Source: AG25 sp035604455 | GTDB taxonomy: Bacteria > Gemmatimonadota > Gemmatimonadetes > Gemmatimonadales > GWC2-71-9 | Length of the DNA stretch: 14,502 bases | Reading direction: 5' to 3' | NCBI GenBank assembly: GCA_035604455.1 | Contig: DATNIM010000126.1 | Coordinates: 1 to 14,502, forward strand | In this document: piece after piece, positions 7,770 to 14,127 of the stretch | Layout: the number at the start of each line of letters is the position of its first letter | Numbering within the stretch: the stretch's first letter is position 1 | Notes under the pieces: model-generated | What the model was told of the DNA's origin: nothing | Seen by the model: the letters and a program-made list of their open reading frames with translations, nothing else | Databases searched by the model: none | Translations under genes and position numbers: made by a program

Positions 7770-7822
7770 GCGACATCCCCTTGTAGCTGGTGACGGTCCC
7801 AGACGGGCGCTACGCGTCCACA

Positions 7823-7850
7823 ACTGTAGGAAAGCAGTCCGATCGCGCAA
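7823..7850 (-). promoter_or_regulatory. Possible promoter of the lipoprotein gene
   Basis: On the minus strand TTGCGC (7850-7845) and TACAGT (7828-7823) are separated by 16 bp and lie about 53 bp before the lipoprotein start. Each hexamer matches four of six bases of the sigma-70 consensus. In a GC-rich genome of unknown phylum this is weak evidence. Confidence 0.25.
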
Positions 7851-8055
7851 GGTTCTGCGAGGCAGCTTCCATCGCGTCTCGTGGCGGTCCAGGGTCGAGC
7901 GCGCATCCGGAAACGCTTAGCTCCCTCCAACGAGTGCGACCGCGAGGGCTGTGGACAGATTCAGCCCTAACGGCGCGCGCTGCCGCAATTCGGGCCGCTC
8001 GTACCGCAACAACGCCCTAACCGGAGCTAGCTGATCGCCGATTTCGACTCAATGG

Positions 8056-8589
8056 GTGGAAGCGTCAGCCCGACGCAGAGTGGCTCGGGGAAACGTGTGT
8101 GGCCGCGTTCTCACAGGCACCCGCGAGGACGCAGTGCGCGGGATTTCGCAGACGCGCGCGAGCGGCACGCCGCTGTCCTCCCTCGACATGGGCGACGCGT
8201 GGCGGTGGTTGTTCGGTATCGCCGGCGGGTTCGCCGATCGGGGGCCGTCGAGCTTCGACATCTCGATCAGCAAGTCGATTGAGACCGAGACCTACACCGA
8301 CGCGAGCGGCGAGAAGATGGGCGCGTACGGTGGCGAGCTCGCGTACTACTATGATCGCACGTGGGGTCTCGTGGTCCAGTGGAGCAACTACGACACGTGG
8401 AACTACACGGACCAGAACGGCGTCGTGCACCAGATTCCGACCGATCCGAGCTGGAACATCACGGTCGTGCGTCGTATCGCCATGAACTTCGCGATCTACG
8501 GCGCGTACGGGAACAGTGAGACGTACGCCCTCGATCAGAAATGGCAGGACGGCAGGAGCTGGGGGATTTACCTGCAGTATCTGTGGTAG
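8056..8589 (+). CDS. Short outer-membrane beta-barrel-like protein, possibly truncated
   Basis: The C-terminal ~130 residues alternate polar and aromatic or aliphatic residues in strand-sized runs (for example WRWLFGIAGGF, ELAYYYDRTWGLVVQW, NFAIYGAYGN) and the protein ends GIYLQYLW. A final aromatic residue with alternate hydrophobics is the usual signal for barrel insertion into the outer membrane. No family is recognised. The in-frame stop at 8032 limits the gene, and the first 44 residues after the GTG at 8056 are Arg-rich, lack a signal peptide and look non-coding. ATG 8188 may be the real start, but it too lacks a signal peptide and a ribosome binding site. With only about 6-8 strands and no export signal it may be the 3' remnant of a larger barrel gene. 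A strong terminator follows at 8625. Confidence 0.5.
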   Translation: MEASARRRVARGNVCGRVLTGTREDAVRGISQTRASGTPLSSLDMGDAWRWLFGIAGGFADRGPSSFDISISKSIETETYTDASGEKMGAYGGELAYYYDRTWGLVVQWSNYDTWNYTDQNGVVHQIPTDPSWNITVVRRIAMNFAIYGAYGNSETYALDQKWQDGRSWGIYLQYLW

Positions 8590-8624
8590 CGTAGCGTTCG
8601 AAGGCGGTTCTACCTTAGAGCGGG

Positions 8625-8660
8625 CACACGGCGCCCGTGCACAGGTGCGCCGTGTGTTTT
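8625..8660 (+). terminator. Intrinsic terminator after the barrel-like gene
   Basis: A perfect 10-bp stem (CACACGGCGC at 8625-8634 pairing with GCGCCGTGTG at 8647-8656) with a 12-base loop is followed by TTTTAT. It lies 35 bases after the stop codon of the barrel-like gene. The retained terminator argues that the upstream gene is, or recently was, expressed. The rest of the gap up to the Rho-like gene (8661-8917) holds no separate gene that I can see. Confidence 0.87.
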
Positions 8661-8917
8661 ATAGGGGCACAGCGCGAGGTCCCGGTGTCCCCGCGGGCAT
8701 TGGAGGCTCGCCCCCTTGGTACCGGGACGTGTCGCTCGCCCCGGCGGGCTGGCGGGCCAACGCTCGTGCCATACATTTGACGCTAGTGCCGCTGCCGACC
8801 GGGCGACACCGCCTGCCGAGCGAGCCCAGTCGCCGTGGCCATTCCCGTCAACACGCCGCGTCCGTTCCTGCCGTTCCGGACGCTGCCGGTCGTCCACCCA
8901 CCTCTACCTATCGCCTG

Positions 8918-10000
8918 ATGGCTCAGACTGTTGGTTGGTTCGATCCAACGCCAAGAGGTGGATTCGTCCGCCTCGCCGAGCACAGCTTCCTGCCGGCCCC
9001 GGGAGATGTGGCCGTTCGCCACCCGGGACTCCGCCGCGGTGACGCCGTCACCGTCGAAGGCGGACGGGTGCTCGGCGTGAACGGCTTGCCGCCCGGGACC
9101 GGGTTGAACGACCGGCCCGAATTCGCGAAGCTCGGCGCGACCCACCCCACGCGGCCCTTGGCGCTCGAGACCGCGTCAGCCTCAGGGCTCCGGACATCCG
9201 ATATCCAACGCACGATCGACCTCGTTTGCTCTCTCGGATTCGGGCAGCGGGCCCTGATCGTGTCGCCTCCCAAGGCTGGCAAGACGATCGTGCTCCAAGC
9301 CGTGGCTGAAGGTGTGGCCCTCACGTACCCTCATTGCGAGTTGCTCCTCCTGCTCGTGGACGAGCGTCCGGAGGAGGTGAGCGAGCTCGTGGACTGGGGG
9401 CGCGGCACCGTCATCGCCTCGAGTTTTGACCTCCCGCATGAGCGTCACGTGGCGGTCGCCGAGATGGCCTTTGAGCACGCACGGCGCCAGGTGGAACTCG
9501 GGCGCGACGTCGTCATCGTGCTCGACTCGCTCACGCGGTTGGCCCGGTCGCACAACACGACCGCAAAGAGCAGCCACCGTACGTTGTCCGGCGGTCTCGA
9601 CGCGAACGCGCTCGCCAAGCCGAAGGCTCTCTTCGGCGCGGCACGTGCGGTCCCGGACGGTGGATCCTTGACGGTGATCGCCACCGCGCTCGTCGAGACC
9701 GAGAGCCGTATGGACGACATCATTTTCGAAGAGTTCAAGGGCACCGGGAACTCCGAGCTACGACTGTCGAGGGAGCTCGCCGACCGGCGCATTTACCCGG
9801 CGGTCGATATCGCAGCAAGCGGGACCCGGCGGGAGGAGCTGCTCGCCGACGCCGAGACCGTCGCGCGCCGCCAGGCGCTGCGCCGGGCCCTCGTCGGCCT
9901 GCCGCCCGATCAGGCAATGTCAGCCTTGCTCACGCACCTGCGCCGCACCAAGACGAACGCGGAGCTCCTGCGGCAATTTGCCCCCGACGCGGGCCGCTAG
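8918..10000 (+). CDS. rho: Rho-family transcription termination factor, compact form
   Basis: This 360-residue RNA-dependent ATPase belongs to the Rho family, hexameric helicases that terminate transcription. The core is complete: Walker A SPPKAGKT (116-123), DERPEEV with the catalytic Glu (148-154), Walker B VVIVLDS (198-204), Q-loop region LSGGLDANAL (223-232), R-loop FKGTGN (273-278) and the arginine-finger motif SGTRREE (301-307). Residues ~5-60 look like a shortened cold-shock RNA-binding domain with GGFVR (14-18) in the RNP1 position. The N-terminal helical domain of E. coli Rho (419 residues) is missing if ATG 8918 is the start. The frame is open upstream to the barrel gene, and an Arg/Pro-rich stretch before 8918 could be a basic extension starting at GTG 8786; neither start has a ribosome binding site. 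Whether it is the only Rho or a paralogue cannot be told here. Confidence 0.93.
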   Translation: MAQTVGWFDPTPRGGFVRLAEHSFLPAPGDVAVRHPGLRRGDAVTVEGGRVLGVNGLPPGTGLNDRPEFAKLGATHPTRPLALETASASGLRTSDIQRTIDLVCSLGFGQRALIVSPPKAGKTIVLQAVAEGVALTYPHCELLLLLVDERPEEVSELVDWGRGTVIASSFDLPHERHVAVAEMAFEHARRQVELGRDVVIVLDSLTRLARSHNTTAKSSHRTLSGGLDANALAKPKALFGAARAVPDGGSLTVIATALVETESRMDDIIFEEFKGTGNSELRLSRELADRRIYPAVDIAASGTRREELLADAETVARRQALRRALVGLPPDQAMSALLTHLRRTKTNAELLRQFAPDAGR

Positions 10001-10017
10001 AGCCCGACCAGCGGGCT
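10001..10017. terminator. Hairpin directly after the Rho-like gene
   Basis: AGCCCG (10001-10006) pairs with CGGGCT (10012-10017) around a 5-base loop. It begins at the base after the Rho-like stop codon. There is no T-tract, so it may act as an RNA 3'-end stabiliser or a bidirectional barrier rather than a classical terminator. Confidence 0.45.
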
Positions 10018-10034
10018 CCCGTCTATACGACGGG
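10018..10034. terminator. Second hairpin, directly after the DoxX-family gene on the other strand
   Basis: CCCGTC (10018-10023) pairs with GACGGG (10029-10034) around TATAC. It abuts the first hairpin and ends at the base before the convergent DoxX-family stop codon. Each convergent gene therefore has one hairpin next to its stop. No T-tract is present on either strand. Confidence 0.45.
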
Positions 10035-10436
10035 CTAGTGCTGCCCGTTCCCTCGCCCGGCATCCAGGCTGATCGGCCCCGCCCCGAAATGGGCAATGAG
10101 CAGCGCGCCGCCCAGTAGCGAAAGGTTCTTGAAAAACATGGCGGCCTGGACCTGGGCCATCATCGGATCCGTGACGGCCCAGAAGTTGTGCATCATGAGG
10201 GTCACCGGCACGAGAAACACGACGATGAGCCACGCGCCAGCCCGAGCGCGGAAACCCACTGTAATGAGTACCCCGCCGACGAAGGCGATCACGCCGGAGA
10301 GCGGGACGAGAACCCCCGCCATGGGTACGCCTTGGTGTGCGGCGTAACCAATGCCCATGGCTGAGAAGTGGTGAAGCGGGGTCATCAAGAAGATGACGGC
10401 ATATAGAAAGCGACCGAGTGGGACGAGGTAACGCAT
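10035..10436 (-). CDS. DoxX-family membrane protein
   Basis: This 133-residue protein has four hydrophobic segments (about 5-22, 40-60, 65-85 and 100-116) in the arrangement of the DoxX/DoxD-like family of small inner-membrane proteins. The N-terminal RFLYAVIFLMTPLHHFS motif and the central GVPMAGVLVPLSGVIAFVGG segment are typical. Members have been linked to thiosulfate:quinone oxidoreduction, oxidative-stress complexes or membrane redox homeostasis, but most are of unknown role. ATG 10436 is supported by GAGG six bases upstream. The leader holds TTATAA close to the start, which may be a -10 element. It converges with the Rho-like gene across 34 bp and is divergent from the gene at 10683. 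Confidence 0.88.
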   Translation of the reverse strand: MRYLVPLGRFLYAVIFLMTPLHHFSAMGIGYAAHQGVPMAGVLVPLSGVIAFVGGVLITVGFRARAGAWLIVVFLVPVTLMMHNFWAVTDPMMAQVQAAMFFKNLSLLGGALLIAHFGAGPISLDAGRGNGQH

Positions 10437-10484
10437 CGCGAGCCTCTTCTTTATAAGTGGAGTAGTGCCGCGCCCCCCGTGTCG

Positions 10485-10503
10485 GGGTGCGTTCGTCGCA
10501 CCC
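10485..10503. repeat. Inverted repeat in the divergent intergenic region
   Basis: GGGTGCG (10485-10491) pairs perfectly with CGCACCC (10497-10503) around TTCGT, followed by TTT on the plus strand. It lies between the divergent DoxX-family gene and the gene at 10683, about 50 bp upstream of the DoxX start. No gene ends here, so it could be a regulator site or part of a leader; the role is unknown. Confidence 0.4.
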
Positions 10504-10642
10504 TTTCCCCCGGGCGAGCAAGCTCAATGACCCAACGCCGCCCGGCTGAACGCAGTTCCGACGGAAGCACCGATGGCGTTTAAGTTGCTGTCCTCCAGTG
10601 AGTTAAGCCGCTTGGATCAGTTCTCGGTCGTCCGGCGGGCGT

Positions 10643-10672
10643 TTGGTAGTTCGGATCGTCGCGTGGCATATT
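10643..10672 (+). promoter_or_regulatory. Possible promoter with very short leader before the 10683 gene
   Basis: TTGGTA (10643-10648) and CATATT (10667-10672) are 18 bp apart and end 10 bp before the ATG at 10683. Each matches four of six consensus bases. With no Shine-Dalgarno before the ATG, a leaderless or near-leaderless transcript would fit. The evidence is weak. Confidence 0.3.
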
Positions 10673-10682
10673 GGGCCCCCCA

Positions 10683-12143
10683 ATGACTCCAGCTAAAGCC
10701 GTGTGGGTCTTTCGGATCGTGCATCAGGACACGGGCAAGCCCGCGCAGGGCGTGCCCGTCACTGTGCTCGACGAATCCGGCGATCCCGCTGGCTATTGGG
10801 TAAGCGAGGCGGACGGGACGCTCGCGATTCCCCGTCGACCGGGTCCGAGGCTGCGCCTTCGTGTCGGGTTGCGGAACGAGGAGCCGATGGAGCTCGCGAC
10901 GGCGAGTCTTGGTGACGAGCCCGTCGACCTCGCCGCGCCGAGCTTCGTGCCGGCGGGTTCGCTCGCCGAGCGCCCTGAGCGCCCGACGGTTCCACCCGGT
11001 GAACCGGTGGAAGTCCCCGCTCATGTGCTCTACTTCCAGCGACTGGCGCTGTTCGCGGACCGGGCCACCGCAGTCGGGGCAGGTAGCGACAACGTGGCGG
11101 ACTTCTTCGTGCCGGCTCCTGAGCCCGCCGCCGTGATGCGGTATGGAGTCGTCGTCGAGATCGAGGAGCTTTGGGCCTCGCTCGGCGTGCAGTGGGGGGA
11201 GCTCTTGTACAGCGTCTCCCTCACTCCGGGTGACGAGGCGAGACTCGCCGTCCTCGACGGGCGCTGGCGTCGTGACGTCGAGGGTCGGGAGCGTCCGCTG
11301 CAAATCCTGGCCCGGATGGTCGGCACCTCGATGCTCGGCGATCTGGTGACGGCATTGCGTCCCGAGCTGCAGCTTGAGCCCTTCTCGGTTTCCACGCCGG
11401 ACTTGGCGGCTGCAGCCGCGGACAGCGTCGGATTGATTCGCGAGCGGACCGAGCGCATGAGCCAAGCGCTGCGACGCCGACCGCTCGGCGTCGTCGACGT
11501 CAACGCCGAGCCCGCACCGGGCGGCGCGATTCGCACCGTCCGCAACACAACCGCGGACCGCGTCGTCACCTTCCACTTCTTCGAGCCCCTTGAGCGCTTC
11601 CGGGTGGTCGTGCGGACACCGCGGCTCCGGCCGGTGCTCTTCGTGCCGTTCCGTCTGCCCAACGTCGCGACGCCAGACGTGATCCGTCGCTTCGGGTACA
11701 TCTTCCGGCGGACGCTGCTCGACCGGGCCATGGTGCCGCTGCTTGACCTCCTGCTCTCAGGGGAGAACGCGGACGCGCGGGTCTCCCGTCTGATCGAGCA
11801 TGTCGAGGCAAACCTGTTGTACTACTCGACCGCGATCCTCGCCGCGGGGGACCCTGGGGCCCGCCTCCTAACCCTCGCGAAGATGCGGGCCCCGAACGGC
11901 GTGCCGCTGACGGACGTGATCGAGAACACGGTTGCGGGACGCGTGGGCAACGCGGTCGCGTTCCCGTTGCGCACGATGGAGTTGTTGCCGGCCGCCTGGC
12001 GCGAGGCGCTCGCCGCCTATGAGGCGCGGCCGCCGCGGATTACGGAGGAGTTCGCCGTCACGATCCCCCACCCGGGCGTCTGGGTCGCGGCCCAGCCGCA
12101 CGAGCCGATGCAGCGCGTCGAGGCGCAGAGCGCGGCAGGCTGA
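10683..12143 (+). CDS. Uncharacterised protein with carboxypeptidase-regulatory-like N-terminal domain
   Basis: This 486-residue protein has no known function. The first ~65 residues (WVFRIVHQDTGKPAQGVPV then an SEADGTLAIP turn) look like a carboxypeptidase regulatory-like/transthyretin-type beta domain: TG-x-P-x-x-GV-x-V and a D/E-x-DG turn. Residues ~105-210 hold an aromatic-rich block with WGELLYSVSLTPGDEARLAV (171-190). Residues ~285-330 read RTVRNTTADRVVTFHFFEPL, then RVVVRTPRLRPVLFVP; from memory, a similar asparagine/tyrosine block followed by a VLxVP strand occurs in long uncharacterised bacterial proteins with the same N-terminal domain. There is no signal peptide or membrane segment, so it is probably cytoplasmic or exported by a non-Sec route. 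I chose ATG 10683; a TTG at 10671 is in frame. It stops 6 bp before the convergent cyclase gene stops. Confidence 0.8.
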   Translation: MTPAKAVWVFRIVHQDTGKPAQGVPVTVLDESGDPAGYWVSEADGTLAIPRRPGPRLRLRVGLRNEEPMELATASLGDEPVDLAAPSFVPAGSLAERPERPTVPPGEPVEVPAHVLYFQRLALFADRATAVGAGSDNVADFFVPAPEPAAVMRYGVVVEIEELWASLGVQWGELLYSVSLTPGDEARLAVLDGRWRRDVEGRERPLQILARMVGTSMLGDLVTALRPELQLEPFSVSTPDLAAAAADSVGLIRERTERMSQALRRRPLGVVDVNAEPAPGGAIRTVRNTTADRVVTFHFFEPLERFRVVVRTPRLRPVLFVPFRLPNVATPDVIRRFGYIFRRTLLDRAMVPLLDLLLSGENADARVSRLIEHVEANLLYYSTAILAAGDPGARLLTLAKMRAPNGVPLTDVIENTVAGRVGNAVAFPLRTMELLPAAWREALAAYEARPPRITEEFAVTIPHPGVWVAAQPHEPMQRVEAQSAAG

Positions 12144-12149
12144 TCGGGG

Positions 12150-13394
12150 CTAGGCCCGCACCTGGTTGCGGCCCCCCTCCTTCGCAGCATACAGCGCGCG
12201 ATCGGCGGTACGCAGGACCTCGTCAGGCGTCGAACGCTGGCCTTTGGTGTCGGCCAGTCCCGCGCTGATCGTCACCGCGACGGCTACAGGTCTCGTGCGC
12301 GAGGGTTTCCCGGCACCACGCTTGCGGCGCAGGCGGCGCCGGACGATGAACCGCGTGTCGGCGATCGCGCGACGCACGGCTTCGATATATGGCAGTGTGT
12401 CAGCCGTCGTCCGATCGGGGAAGACGATCGCGAACTCCTCGCCTCCATAGCGGTACGCTCGTCCCTCACCGTCGACCTTCGACAGCTTCGTCGCGACCAT
12501 CTTGAGAATCTGGTCCCCCGCATCGTGCCCGTAGTGGTCGTTGAACCGTTTGAAGTGGTCCACATCGATCATCGCCACCGCGAACGTGCCGCCGAGTTGT
12601 TGCAGCGCTTCGACCAAGGCCCGGCGCCCGGGCAATCCGGTGAGGGCGTCCAGGTAGGCCAGCCGATGCGAGCTCTCGGCGGTCACGACCACGAGAATCA
12701 GGCCCGCCGTGCCGAGGAAGATCCCGGAGGCGGGGCCCGGGTAGAGATTCGCGAGCGGAGCGAGCGGCATAGGAACGTGCCGCGCCAGCACCGCGGCGAG
12801 CGAGGCAATAATCGCCCACACGAAGCTCCGGTCCATCGGGTCCGTTTCAAAGACCAGCGGCGCGGCCGCGGCCGCGAGGGCCACCGCAAACGCTAGGACA
12901 CCCACTTGGATCAGATGAAGCCTCGGAATCCACGGGGCCGTGAACAGAGGGTGCTCCAACAGGGTCGTGGTCTGGACGGGGGCGTTGCGAGCTGCGAGGA
13001 CCACCGCGACCACCTCGAGCGCCATCACGCCGAACGTGACGAGACCCGCACGCGTGAAGATCCCGCGGTCGGGCCGGAGTGCGAGGATGGCCAGATTGAG
13101 GGGCAACAGCACACTCACCGCATCCCACACCGTGCGCTCGAACAGCCCCGATTCCGGGAGGTGGAGCGCCGCGGTGCTCAAGGCGAGGGCAACCGTTGCG
13201 AAAAAGAGCCGGCCGCGCGCCAGACGCCAGGCGAGCAAGGCACCGACGACGTAGACCGTCGTCGGGAAGAGCCTCGCCGCCGCGGGCAGACTCGCGCGGA
13301 GCGCGGGCACCTGGAGAACGACGCCCGCGGCGGCTAAGAGGACCCCGTCCGGGACAAGGAAAGACACCCACCGCTTGGATGATCGCGCTGTCAT
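12150..13394 (-). CDS. Membrane-bound GGDEF diguanylate cyclase
   Basis: This 414-residue protein makes cyclic di-GMP from two GTP. About six or seven hydrophobic segments span residues ~10-240 and form a sensor of no recognised family; the C-terminal ~165 residues are a GGDEF domain. The signature is RYGGEEF (315-321), with metal and substrate residues in AMIDVDHFKRFNDHYGHDAGD (274-294). In the start motif DALTGLPGRR (249-258) Gly replaces the usual Asn. The inhibitory site RxxD, which should lie five residues before GGEEF, is absent (DGEG), so product feedback at that site is probably lost. A strongly basic insertion follows at about 352-368 (RRRLRRKRGAGKPSRTR). The cyclase is probably active because the catalytic residues are intact. 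GAGGA lies 11 bases before ATG 13394. The gene converges with the preceding one. Confidence 0.92.
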   Translation of the reverse strand: MTARSSKRWVSFLVPDGVLLAAAGVVLQVPALRASLPAAARLFPTTVYVVGALLAWRLARGRLFFATVALALSTAALHLPESGLFERTVWDAVSVLLPLNLAILALRPDRGIFTRAGLVTFGVMALEVVAVVLAARNAPVQTTTLLEHPLFTAPWIPRLHLIQVGVLAFAVALAAAAAPLVFETDPMDRSFVWAIIASLAAVLARHVPMPLAPLANLYPGPASGIFLGTAGLILVVVTAESSHRLAYLDALTGLPGRRALVEALQQLGGTFAVAMIDVDHFKRFNDHYGHDAGDQILKMVATKLSKVDGEGRAYRYGGEEFAIVFPDRTTADTLPYIEAVRRAIADTRFIVRRRLRRKRGAGKPSRTRPVAVAVTISAGLADTKGQRSTPDEVLRTADRALYAAKEGGRNQVRA

Positions 13395-13546
13395 GGCGAG
13401 GGCAGTCCTCGTGTCGCGGGACGAGAGGTGGAGATGCGGAAACCTCTACCAGTGATTCACCAACGGTCAACTCGGGCTCGCCGCCTGGTTGCGTTGGTTG
13501 CTCGGCGGTGGCGATATTTGGCCCCGGCGCCGCGATGCCCTTGCCC

Positions 13547-13619
13547 GGCGGTATCGTCTAGGGGACTAGGACGGAGCCCTCTCAAGGCTCAAACACGGGT
13601 TCGAATCCCGTTACCGCTA
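13547..13619 (+). tRNA. tRNA-Glu (anticodon CTC)
   Basis: This is a 73-nt cloverleaf. The acceptor arm is GGCGGTA/TACCGCT, with U8 at 13554. The D stem is GTCT/GGAC and the anticodon stem GAGCC/GGCTC, with loop CTCTCAA giving anticodon CTC at 13581-13583. The T arm is ACGGG-TTCGAAT-CCCGT and the discriminator base A. CCA is not encoded. The first acceptor pair is G1-U72, a wobble rather than the usual G-C. It reads GAG, a frequent codon in a GC-rich genome. Confidence 0.93.
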
Positions 13620-13652
13620 CTTGTCCCACCGCGTCGTGTGGCGATCCCCGTC

Positions 13653-13724
13653 GCCCCCATCGTCTAACGGTCAGGACACCACTCTTTCAAGGTGGGAACA
13701 GGGGTTCGATTCCCCTTGGGGGCA
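13653..13724 (+). tRNA. tRNA-Glu (anticodon TTC)
   Basis: This is a 72-nt cloverleaf. The acceptor arm is GCCCCCA/TGGGGGC, the D stem GTCT/GGAC and the anticodon stem CCACT/GGTGG with one wobble. The loop CTTTCAA gives anticodon TTC at 13686-13688. The T arm is AGGGG-TTCGATT-CCCCT and the discriminator base A. CCA is not encoded. It begins 33 bp after the tRNA-Glu(CTC), probably on the same transcript. Confidence 0.96.
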
Positions 13725-14127
13725 TTCGAGTTCCGCACATCGGGACAGGTTCGCGGCTCATCGTACGGAACGGATCTACTCGTGCCCCCCTCGACGAGCT
13801 GCGCGATGCTGTCGAGGTTGCTAATAGAATGCTCACGAGCGGCGAAGTCTCGCTCCACCTCGCGACCCAAGCCCTCGATCCGTTAGTCCCGCGTCAGCCG
13901 CACCGCTTTTTAGCGCATCGCCCACCCGCAGCGGTGCGAAGAGACTTGCCCCGGCGCTCGGCGACTAGCGTCCAGTGAACGATGACAGCCGAGGGGAAGG
14001 GCAGAACAGTGAGGGTCTTCCAGAATTCGTCTGCGGCCGACTCGACGAGGACGAGGATGACCGTGACTGCGCTCAGCAATAGACAGATACCGGCACCGCC
14101 GGTCGAACCCAGCGACCGCCGGGCGAC
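13725..14127. other. Stretch without a confident gene between the tRNAs and the methyltransferase
   Basis: About 400 bases. The only plausible coding content is on the minus strand, where the methyltransferase frame stays open for 77 codons after its TAG (to a TGA at 13894), with a hydrophobic run ICLLLSAVTVILVLVESA. See the separate low-confidence entry. Bases 13725-13893 show no gene, repeat or terminator I can support. Confidence 0.45.
13894..14079 (-). CDS. Possible small single-pass membrane protein (61 residues)
   Basis: From a TTG at 14079 this frame gives 61 residues with a hydrophobic N-terminal half (LSAVTVILVLVESA), an aromatic-aliphatic middle (LTVLPFPSAVIVHWTLV) and a basic tail rich in Arg, Lys and Gly. 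It is in the same frame as the methyltransferase and directly downstream of its stop codon. No good start codon or ribosome binding site is present, and no family is recognised. It could be a small downstream gene, the remains of a C-terminal domain cut off by the TAG, or chance. Confidence 0.22.
   Translation of the reverse strand: MLSAVTVILVLVESAADEFWKTLTVLPFPSAVIVHWTLVAERRGKSLRTAAGGRCAKKRCG

Noticed and set aside
10617..11576. Long minus-strand open frame of 319 residues.
   Set aside because: It overlaps the 10683 gene antisense and is rich in Arg, His and Asp without any recognisable motif; the plus-strand gene has domain-like structure and explains the region.
12906..13337. Plus-strand open frame of 143 residues rich in Arg, Glu and Gln.
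   Set aside because: It is antisense to the membrane part of the diguanylate cyclase, and its charged composition is the expected mirror of hydrophobic codons.
13547..13724. tRNA pair considered as an integration site for a mobile element.
   Set aside because: No integrase gene and no repeated tRNA 3' end are visible in the window.
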